Shown here: one piece after another, positions 42,004 through 47,580 of the stretch
Position numbering within the stretch: the stretch's first letter is position 1
How the letters are laid out: each line of letters starts with the position of its first letter
From: Paenibacillus mendelii
Lineage (GTDB): Bacteria > Bacillota > Bacilli > Paenibacillales > Paenibacillaceae
Length of the DNA stretch: 47,580 bases
Reading direction: 5' to 3'
Assembly: GCF_024498075.1 (NCBI RefSeq)
Contig: NZ_JANHOF010000028.1
Location: 1 to 47,580, forward strand
Translations under genes and position numbers: made by a program
Notes under the pieces: model-generated
Databases searched by the model: none
Told to the model about the DNA's origin: nothing
Seen by the model: the letters and a program-made list of their open reading frames with translations, nothing else

Positions 42004-42468
42004 TTATTCCGTATATTTCACAACCCATTCCTTTCTCCACTCCTGAAAGGATTTAGGTTGCAGCTCTTCTAGCGTATGGCCATCCAAGGACCAGTAACCA
42101 CCGTATGATGGATCGCCATGTGGCTGTGAAGTTCCTCCTATAGGTTGACCCTCAACTTCAAATACAGCAACATCAACCTCTCCTTCGCTAAGGGGATGAT
42201 TCGTCACAATGAATTGTTCTATGTTGATGGTCTTGCCGAAATAATCGGAGGGATCCACAGACTGTAATCCCCAGTACATCATGTAAGGCAGCTCTATAAT
42301 TTTTTGTTTTGTCAGTTCGTAACGATATCCACGCCCTTCATAAGAAATAACTTGATAGCCTTTGCTCTCCAGATAGCTTTGCAATACCGACTGCTCTTTC
42401 GGTATTTCATTACGCTCATTACACCCCAGTGAAAAAATTAATAACAGAAGGGAGATCCATATCTTCAT
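42004..42468 (-). CDS. Small lipoprotein of unknown function
   Basis: About 154 residues. Signal peptide with lipobox LLLIFSLGC. Mature part: SYLESKGYQVISYEGRGYRY, then PHGDPSYGGYWSLDGHTLEE and a Trp-rich C-terminus. GAGG is 8 nt from ATG 42468; an upstream GTG at 42477 lacks spacing. No family recognised. Confidence 0.75.
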   Translation of the reverse strand: MKIWISLLLLIFSLGCNERNEIPKEQSVLQSYLESKGYQVISYEGRGYRYELTKQKIIELPYMMYWGLQSVDPSDYFGKTINIEQFIVTNHPLSEGEVDVAVFEVEGQPIGGTSQPHGDPSYGGYWSLDGHTLEELQPKSFQEWRKEWVVKYTE

Positions 42469-42491
42469 GTCATTCACCTCTATTCACATCT

Positions 42492-42601
42492 TTACTTCAT
42501 AAATGACGAATCCCTCTTTAGTAAGGTTTCAAATATTTGGAAGTCGTTCATGCTGCGCAGGCGCAGCCGGTTATTCAACGCTTCCCGCTTCCAGCGTCTA
42601 A
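42492..42601 (-). pseudogene. C-terminal gene stub abutting the group II intron
   Basis: Directly behind the intron end the minus strand reads VRRWKREALNNRLRLRSMND, FQIFETLLKRDSSFMK, then TAA (42492-42494). It looks like a natural protein C-terminus with no 5' part left. The intron's other flank is an unrelated terminator. The stub also contains the hairpin GCTGCGC / GCGCAGC. Family not recognised. Confidence 0.35.
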
Positions 42602-44526
42602 CCTAGAGTGAAGGGCAGATAATTTTCTGCCCCTCCTCATCAAACCGTACGTGAGGTTTTCCCTCATACGGCTTTCCGATGTTCGTCATTCATGTGCATG
42701 CAGATTACAATAGCGTTTTGAGTCCACATTGTATGGACAATGATTTCACTTCGCGTAACGAGCTCATCCATCGAGCACGTTGACGCTTCTTGGCATACCA
42801 TCTTGTAAGTCGCTGAAGGATGTACCAGTCCAGCTTTGCCATCTTCTTCTGGCTATAGGCCGTGTAATAGTAGTTACGCCACCCCTGTATTTTCGGGTTT
42901 AAATATTCCAAGTGTTCTTGGAATGATTTGTGGCGCATACTCGGCGGAGCTAGCCGCTCCTTCACGACCTCTCTAATCCTCTCTTCGGCCTTTCGGCACA
43001 ACCATTGTTGGGTTGTGTAATAGACGCGGCCTTTGGATGTTTCGGCTTTCGTCTTTCGATGATGCATACCGAGGAAGTCGAAACCTTCTTCTCCTGTCCA
43101 TAATCCGACGATGCGCGTCTTGGTTGGATGTAGCGTTAGCTCTAGGCTTTCCATGATCGCTTGAATAAGCTCGAACGCCCGATCCGCATCCTTCTTCGTC
43201 TTGCAGATCACCACGAGGTCATCTGCATATCGCGTCAGTTCCCCAACCTTACTGCCATGTCGCTCCCACAGGAGATCGAAGTAATTTAAGTAAATGTTCG
43301 CAAGCAATGGAGAGATGACCCCACCTTGCGGTGTACCTAAATCTGAACGTCTGACGTTTCCTTCCTCCATGACTCCCGCACCTAACCACTTCCTCACCAG
43401 CTTCAGAATTCTTCTATCGCTGATTCGCATTTCCACCAGCTTCATGAGCTTCTCTTGATTGATGTTGTCGAAGTAGCCTTGGATGTCGACGTCGACCACC
43501 CAATTCCCCTTGCGGTTGCATGCTTTTCGGATACGTTCCAGCGCTTGCTTCGCACTTCTCTTTGGCCGAAATCCGTAAGATGTTTCTTGAAAATCCGCCT
43601 CGTAGATGGGTTCAATGACGAGTTTGGTTGCCATTTGAATGACACGATCTCTGACCGTGGGTATCCCCAACGGCCGCTGCTTTCCGTCCTTCTTCGGGAT
43701 GTAATGGCGTTTTACGGGTTGCGGATGGTAATTCCCTTCTTTAAGAAGTCGCTGACATTCGTACACGAAGAACACTTCTCCTTGCTTCTCAATGTCCGCT
43801 AACGTCTCCCCGTCAAATCCAGCCGAGCCCTTATTCGCTCGTACTCTCCGCCATGCCTCCCACAGGATGTCTAGCCGGTAAACCTTGTCATACAGTGCGT
43901 GAAATCTACGCTTCTTGCTTTCCTTGGCCGCATGACCTAGTTTCTCTTGGAGTTGTTGAACGTTTTCCTTTGGTGTCGTTAGCCGCTTGGCATTCACTGA
44001 CTCGTACCTCCTCGAGAAACTTGAACAAAGCAGGGCCCCTTCCCTCCCGTAGGTTGTGTTGTCCTCCGGTTCCTTGGTACTATGAGCCCCTCGGACTCCC
44101 TTCCTGCAAACCGCTCATTTCACCGTGCTAGCTTATAGAGGGCCTCTTTACGGTTCTGAAAAAAAAAAAACCGTGCAGGGGAGGGTCTCCCCAGTCCACT
44201 GCATCTTCTTTCATACCATGCCGATCCCCGTACGCCGGAGGATTCTTCGCTGTCGCTCCAAGTTCTAAACAGCTTCCTTGGCCTTCATCCAGTTAAGCGA
44301 GATTCGGCTTCCTCTTTTCCCTCTTGCGAGGCCTTTTTGACGACGCGGCAGGATTCACTTCATGTTACGGCCTGGCATGTCGCTCGCCCTGTCTCCGACA
44401 GGTACTTCCGTCGATACGCTTCTACCCACAGATTTCGCCATGCGCAGGTATCCTAGCTACGCGGGAGCTTGACCCCTCCCGCGACCGGACTTTCACCGGT
44501 TAGAAGATGCGTGCTTTGCTGGGCAC
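42602..44526 (-). mobile_element. Group II intron (terminator-targeting, group IIC-like)
   Basis: About 1.9 kb. The minus-strand 5' end reads GTGCCCAGCAAAGCACGC at 44526, followed by long paired regions. The 3' end holds domain V (AGCCGTATGAGGG ... CCTCACGTACGGTTT, GAAA-type loop) and a domain VI stem GGGGCAGA / TCTGCCC. The 5' flank is an intrinsic terminator, as in group IIC insertion sites. The encoded protein lacks an endonuclease domain, as in IIC introns. End positions are approximate by a few bases. Confidence 0.85.
42705..43997 (-). CDS. ltrA: Group II intron reverse transcriptase/maturase
   Basis: 430 residues. RT motifs in order: GSAGFDGETLADIEKQG, RPLGIPTVRDRVIQMA, YGFRPKRSAKQALERIRKAC, VDVDIQGYFDNINQEKLMKL, TPQGGVISPLLANIYLN, then the catalytic LTRYADDLVVICKTK. 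The maturase X domain follows (PPSMRHKSFQEHLEYLNPKI, WRNYYYTAYSQKKMAKLDWY). There is no HNH endonuclease domain. It splices and mobilises its host intron. The gene symbol follows common use. Confidence 0.95.
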   Translation of the reverse strand: MNAKRLTTPKENVQQLQEKLGHAAKESKKRRFHALYDKVYRLDILWEAWRRVRANKGSAGFDGETLADIEKQGEVFFVYECQRLLKEGNYHPQPVKRHYIPKKDGKQRPLGIPTVRDRVIQMATKLVIEPIYEADFQETSYGFRPKRSAKQALERIRKACNRKGNWVVDVDIQGYFDNINQEKLMKLVEMRISDRRILKLVRKWLGAGVMEEGNVRRSDLGTPQGGVISPLLANIYLNYFDLLWERHGSKVGELTRYADDLVVICKTKKDADRAFELIQAIMESLELTLHPTKTRIVGLWTGEEGFDFLGMHHRKTKAETSKGRVYYTTQQWLCRKAEERIREVVKERLAPPSMRHKSFQEHLEYLNPKIQGWRNYYYTAYSQKKMAKLDWYILQRLTRWYAKKRQRARWMSSLREVKSLSIQCGLKTLL

Positions 44527-44538
44527 GCCTTAACAAAA

Positions 44539-44562
44539 AAAGGCCGCATCCATGCGACCTTT
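44539..44562 (-). terminator. Intrinsic terminator at the intron insertion site
   Basis: On the minus strand AAAGGTCGCAT-GG-ATGCGGCCTTT followed by more T: an 11-bp stem with one wobble. It lies 85 nt behind the stop of the stalk-domain gene. The intron starts 12-13 nt beyond it. Confidence 0.9.
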
Positions 44563-44646
44563 CATAAAACGTATACACCGGTCCTCTTTCTAATAGGAAT
44601 TGCACCATACAAACATAGGGCTCTAGAGGGATAGATATCGTATAGC

Positions 44647-45477
44647 TTAAACAACCGTATTGCTGATAACAGTCAGAAAACCGTTTATTGAGGTCGTATT
44701 AATTAACTGATTAATGGAATCTCTTGCCGTAACGTTGAACAAATACCATTGCTCCTCAGAAGCGTCATAAATCAAAACATCCGGGTCACCGAAGCGCACT
44801 AAGGTATAGATATCAAACCGTTTTACACTGTTTCCTTTTTCATCCAAAAAATCAAATTGTCCACCTTTATAATACGACCCAGGTTCGCTGTCGTGAACGC
44901 TCCACGAGTATTTAGCAGGGGCATCGACCTTGATACCTTTGTTTTCAATAAAGCTATTATAAATGGCTTCGTTATATGCATTCCCGTTGATTTGTTGGAC
45001 TACGCCGCCCATCGTCATATGGTATTCGTGCTGCAATGCTTTCACTTGCACATTATCTATGACCAATGGCGAGGTTTCGACAGTTACAGTGGAATTGCTA
45101 TAATTGACCTTACAGCCAAACGTTTCTGCAATAAAGCGAAGCGGAACGATTACGCGATTATTTTTGACGTACGGTTTTACATCAAGCTGCACCTTTTCAC
45201 CGTTTTTCACCGCAGTACTGCTGTTCGGTTTTAAAGTTACTTTCATCTTGTTTTTAGTAAGAGTCACTTCCGAATTCGACCACTCGACCTTAGCCCCCAA
45301 ATTCTTACTGATCGTACGTAAAGGCACCATTGTTCGATTGTTCTTCATTTCAGGCTTCACGTCAGATGCAATAGCTACACCGTCAATTTTGATTTGATTG
45401 TTGGCTGCATAAGCAGCAGGTGAGGATGTAATGATTAGAATCAATGCAAGGATAATACCCGGGAAAACCTTCCTCAT
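44647..45477 (-). CDS. Secreted copper-amine-oxidase N-terminal domain protein
   Basis: 276 residues. Signal peptide 1-25 (LILIITSSPAAYAANNQIK). Two stalk repeats: MVPLRTISKNLGAKVEWSNS and IVPLRFIAETFGCKVNYSNS. A C-terminal domain of about 150 residues has no recognised family. The module is common on secreted and surface proteins of Paenibacillus relatives; the name does not imply amine oxidase activity. A second protein with the same module is at 29979-31874. Confidence 0.88.
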   Translation of the reverse strand: MRKVFPGIILALILIITSSPAAYAANNQIKIDGVAIASDVKPEMKNNRTMVPLRTISKNLGAKVEWSNSEVTLTKNKMKVTLKPNSSTAVKNGEKVQLDVKPYVKNNRVIVPLRFIAETFGCKVNYSNSTVTVETSPLVIDNVQVKALQHEYHMTMGGVVQQINGNAYNEAIYNSFIENKGIKVDAPAKYSWSVHDSEPGSYYKGGQFDFLDEKGNSVKRFDIYTLVRFGDPDVLIYDASEEQWYLFNVTARDSINQLINTTSINGFLTVISNTVV

Positions 45478-45612
45478 GATTAATCGCTCCTTCTGTATTT
45501 TCTATTTAAGATCAAATCAACAATTGTTCTACAAGGATAACCGGTAACCGAATCAAATACCGCCCCCTTATCTAATAAATTTGACGCGAAAAGCATATGA
45601 GTTGTTGCGGGA

Positions 45613-45662
45613 ACCTGCCCGCTAGTTCAACAAAAATGGCGCCCCATTAGGTCGCCATTTTG
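45613..45662. repeat. Interspersed terminator-repeat, copy R10 (no right arm)
   Basis: Left arm CTGCCCGCTAGTTCAAC, 9-bp stem AAAATGGCG / CGCCATTTT; on the minus strand the stem ends in TTTTTGTT. It lies 49 nt behind the stop at 45711. Right arm not visible. Confidence 0.65.
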
Positions 45663-45710
45663 TGAATATGATTTAAACAACTTGCCAAACCTCTGCAATC
45701 AAGGTGTCCA

Positions 45711-46703
45711 TCACCTTTTTAACCTGACGCGAGGAGACCACTGTAAGGCAGTAATCCGGCCGCCGCTGACGACGTTTACCGGCATCTGCTGCCTGATATC
45801 GACAATCCAGAGCTGACTTGCGCTTTCTACACCTGTGCATCCCGATAAATATGCGATTTTCATACCGTTCGGCGACCAGCCGACGGGAGTGGCGAAACAG
45901 TCGGAAGCCGCCAACGTCCGTTGATTCTGACCGGTGCGGCTGTCGATCTGGATGAGAGAATAATAATTGGGCTCCTTATAGGCGGTTGCGCTGTAGGCGA
46001 TGCTCCGGGAATCAGGGGACCATGCCGGAAAATAGTTTTTAGCGAGTGGTCCTCCTTCCAGCGTATAGATGGCACCGGTAGCCAAATCCACCGTCGAAAT
46101 AATGGAGATGCTTGCACCAGGGAACGTATAAAGTGCGAAGGTTCCGTCCGGGGAAAGCCGAACGTCATGGAGCGGTCCGTCCGTATTTTGTGTGATTTGT
46201 CTCCGATCTGTGCTATCGGCCCGGATGCGGAAGAGCTGAGTGATGCCGGTGGAATCCGGAGCAGCAAATAGAAGCTCCGTACCCGAAGGGAACCACTGGA
46301 CATCGCTTGCTCCCGGCTCTGGGATGGAATAGCTCCTATGTGAGAAAGTATCATAGACAACGATTCGCTCGTTTTTGACATACGCCAGAGACCGGCTATC
46401 CGGGGACCAGTCCAGCAGCGTGTAGGGTTCAATTTGGTCGATCCTGGCTACGGCAAGCGTGACGGTATCCAGCAGGTGGACCACGTTGCCAATACCGATG
46501 AAAGCGATTCTCCTGCTGTCGGGAGACCAATAGGGAACGGAAAATTCCTCACCAAGCCCCTGTGTAAGTTGAAAATTAAGTCCGTCCTGCGGTCGGTACA
46601 GCCAAATGTCGAACGATCCACCGCGGTTGGAGGTATAGGCAATCCATCCTTGAACGCGATCATGAGAAACAGCTTGCACGGCCAACATCCTCTCTTGAAG
46701 CAT
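45711..46703 (-). CDS. TolB-like beta-propeller protein
   Basis: 330 residues with repeated WSPDSRRIAF-type blades: FSVPYWSPDSRRIAF, LLDWSPDSRSLAYV, NYFPAWSPDSRSIAYSA, ATPVGWSPNGMKIAYLSG and GRITALQWSPRVR, as in PD40/TolB propellers. No signal peptide. The start is uncertain: ATG at 46703 has a weak GAAG; later GTG and ATG codons are also possible. Role unknown; propellers usually act as binding platforms. Confidence 0.8.
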   Translation of the reverse strand: MLQERMLAVQAVSHDRVQGWIAYTSNRGGSFDIWLYRPQDGLNFQLTQGLGEEFSVPYWSPDSRRIAFIGIGNVVHLLDTVTLAVARIDQIEPYTLLDWSPDSRSLAYVKNERIVVYDTFSHRSYSIPEPGASDVQWFPSGTELLFAAPDSTGITQLFRIRADSTDRRQITQNTDGPLHDVRLSPDGTFALYTFPGASISIISTVDLATGAIYTLEGGPLAKNYFPAWSPDSRSIAYSATAYKEPNYYSLIQIDSRTGQNQRTLAASDCFATPVGWSPNGMKIAYLSGCTGVESASQLWIVDIRQQMPVNVVSGGRITALQWSPRVRLKR

Positions 46704-46860
46704 CTTATACTTCAGATATATTCATTGGAGGGCGGTTAGGCGACCGTCCCGGACACGGTTAGTGCACGGAAAGCACAGATTTCGTCAACCCGACCTATAC
46801 GCGGACCCATACGGGTTCAGGACCTTACAAAAGGAATTAACGCCCAATAACTTCCAACAT
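46704..46860. other. Intergenic stretch, nothing recognised
   Basis: Upstream region of the propeller gene with no clear promoter, frame or repeat seen before R11. Confidence 0.45.
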
Positions 46861-46940
46861 TATAGCAGCTGCGCGGCAAACTGCTCCTTGTTTCGTTCAA
46901 CTATAAGTCTCCGTTTAGCGGAAGACTTGGAGCGTCTTCC
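46861..46940. repeat. Interspersed terminator-repeat, copy R11 (left part lost)
   Basis: AGCTGCGCGGCAAACTGCTC, then CTTGTTTCGTTCAACTATAAG and CCGTTTAGCGG: the right half of an R1/R2-type copy. It is followed by a hairpin GGAAGAC / GTCTTCC (to 46940). It lies just behind the VOC remnant at 46946. Confidence 0.7.
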
Positions 46941-46945
46941 TCAGC

Positions 46946-47165
46946 TTACCGTTTTTGCAGCTGCCGCGTTAAGGAGTTTTGAACATACCGCATCGCTTCG
47001 ATATATTCACTTTGCTTCGCTCGGCCCGCCATCTCCTCGAAATCGATTTCTTCTACCCTTTGCTGTATCCACCAAATGTTACACAATGGATTAAGCACAC
47101 GTCCGACGCGGTCACCAAAAGAAAGCTTTGTCTTTTCTGTTACTGAACTAGGGCGATCTGCTCCC
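46946..47165 (-). pseudogene. VOC family (PhnB-like) C-terminal remnant
   Basis: Minus-strand frame with no start: SVTEKTKLSFGDRVGRVLNP, LCNIWWIQQRVEEIDFEEMA, then GRAKQSEYIEAMRYVQNSLT and TAA at 46946-46948. This is the end of a PhnB-type VOC protein (FGDRxGRVxDPxGNxWWIQ). Where the family has Asp-Pro-Phe-Gly-Asn, this has Asn-Pro-Leu-Cys-Asn, fitting decay. It is bracketed by repeats R11 and R12. Confidence 0.65.
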
Positions 47166-47166
47166 T

Positions 47167-47203
47167 GGTTGTTTGAACTTACATGTCTCCCGTTAGCGTA
47201 ACA
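47167..47203. repeat. Interspersed terminator-repeat, copy R12 (right arm only)
   Basis: TTGTTTGAACTTACATGTC and TCCCGTTAGCGTAAC, matching the right arm of R1, R2 and R4. No hairpin or left arm remains; it cuts into the VOC remnant's upstream edge. Confidence 0.6.
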
Positions 47204-47279
47204 AGCTCAGAAGAGTAAATTGGGAACCTCACGACCTGTTATACGTAGTAAAAACTAAAGCCAAAGGAGGAATGAAGAA

Positions 47280-47462
47280 ATGCTCAAGCGTTTTCTCCAA
47301 AAAATATTAGCGTCTGTCCAACATTCCAAGCATGGACGTAATCGCTACAGCTCCAGCGGTCGGAAGCAGCTTTACGGTCGCCGGAATTCGTCCGACCAAG
47401 GTTACGGGCACAAAAACCAAGGCCACGGTTACTACAAAAATAAATATAAAAGCTCTAGCTAA
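47280..47462 (+). CDS. Small basic protein, Ser/Tyr/Lys-rich
   Basis: 60 residues: MLKRFLQKILASVQHSKHGR followed by a Gly/Tyr/Lys/Ser-rich tail ending HGYYKNKYKSSS. AAAGGAGGA lies about 8 nt before the ATG, so it is likely translated. Net positive charge suggests nucleic-acid, membrane or wall contact. Similar small tails occur in other Gram-positive hypothetical proteins. Confidence 0.65.
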   Translation: MLKRFLQKILASVQHSKHGRNRYSSSGRKQLYGRRNSSDQGYGHKNQGHGYYKNKYKSSS

Positions 47463-47470
47463 TCAAAAAA

Positions 47471-47580
47471 GCCGCGTACAGGGACTGTTGACAAAGTGAG
47501 GCTAGGGGATCATTTCCCCTAGCCTCACTTCAGTCTTTGCGTATTTTCTCTTAAATTACAGCAGCTTTAGGTGGCTCTCC
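47471..47580. mobile_element. Possible left edge of an insertion sequence
   Basis: GGGACTGTTGACAAAGTG, then a 13-bp perfect stem GTGAGGCTAGGGG / CCCCTAGCCTCAC (47496-47528). A minus-strand frame with TAA at 47551-47553 preceded by GEPPKAAVI runs off the edge. Ends of the GACTGTTGACAAA type are known from IS1182-like elements. The stem may also terminate the small basic gene. Too little is visible to be sure. Confidence 0.4.

Noticed and set aside
42530..42601. attC-like or integron site from the GCTGCGC hairpin beside the intron
   Set aside because: No core-site pair and no integrase; the stretch reads better as a gene stub.
43853..44131. Plus-strand frame overlapping the intron
   Set aside because: It spans the antisense of the maturase start and intron domain I, with no coding signs.
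46762..47094. 110-codon plus-strand frame
   Set aside because: Antisense of the VOC remnant and repeat R11; no ribosome binding site.

Overview
The window looks like a chromosomal segment of a Gram-positive, low-to-mid-GC spore-former of the Paenibacillaceae (Paenibacillus or a close relative). This is inferred from protein families and not from a search. The pointers are a YesMN-type two-component system beside a carbohydrate ABC importer, two secreted proteins with copper-amine-oxidase N-terminal (stalk-type) domains, strong GGAGG ribosome binding sites with frequent GTG/TTG starts, CsoR/DUF156 copper regulation, and a group II intron sitting just behind a transcription terminator. Almost all genes are on the minus strand. 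I see no rRNA, tRNA, CRISPR array, prophage or replication origin.

Layout. 0.1-11.2 kb is accessory: an alpha/beta hydrolase with its TetR-type regulator and a clear operator, a membrane protein, a DUF1579 protein, a broken NUDIX gene, a secreted propeller protein, three SAM methyltransferases, and a DUF156 metal-sensor plus MATE exporter operon with its operator in the promoter spacer. 11.1-12.0 kb is a polysaccharide deacetylase overlapping a methyltransferase. 12.6-24.1 kb is a coherent glycan-use locus: two ABC permeases, a solute-binding lipoprotein, a GHL6-type glycoside hydrolase, a cysteine-type sulfatase and its formylglycine-generating enzyme run on the minus strand. A response regulator and sensor kinase run divergently. 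This suggests sensing, import and desulfation/hydrolysis of a sulfated sugar.

24.4-29.5 kb is a copper operon: copZ, copA, a His-rich lipoprotein, a siroheme/FeS reductase-like protein, a glutaredoxin, and a GrpB-family gene. It is driven by a promoter with CsoR-like G-tract boxes. 30-42.5 kb is a mixed set: a stalk-domain protein, epoxide hydrolase, nucleotidyltransferase, sugar isomerase-like protein, two GNATs, two VOC proteins, a YdeI-like protein, a frameshifted amidohydrolase, an MTHFR-like protein, an ECF sigma/anti-sigma pair and a lipoprotein. 42.6-44.5 kb is a group II intron with its reverse transcriptase/maturase. The right end holds a stalk-domain protein, a TolB-like propeller, a VOC remnant, a small basic protein and what may be the edge of an insertion sequence.

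The most unusual signal is a family of about a dozen short interspersed repeats. Conserved arms built on CCCGTTAG and on AGCTTAATAAA or its partner flank a variable terminator-like hairpin. Nearly every copy lies just behind the 3' end of a minus-strand gene or gene remnant, and several supply the stop codon. The arms can pair with each other or with a third arm, so the element can form alternative structures. A second regulatory observation is a shared dyad, CTGACA-N6-TGTCAG, placed exactly 11 nt upstream of the -10 box of two unlinked detoxification genes.
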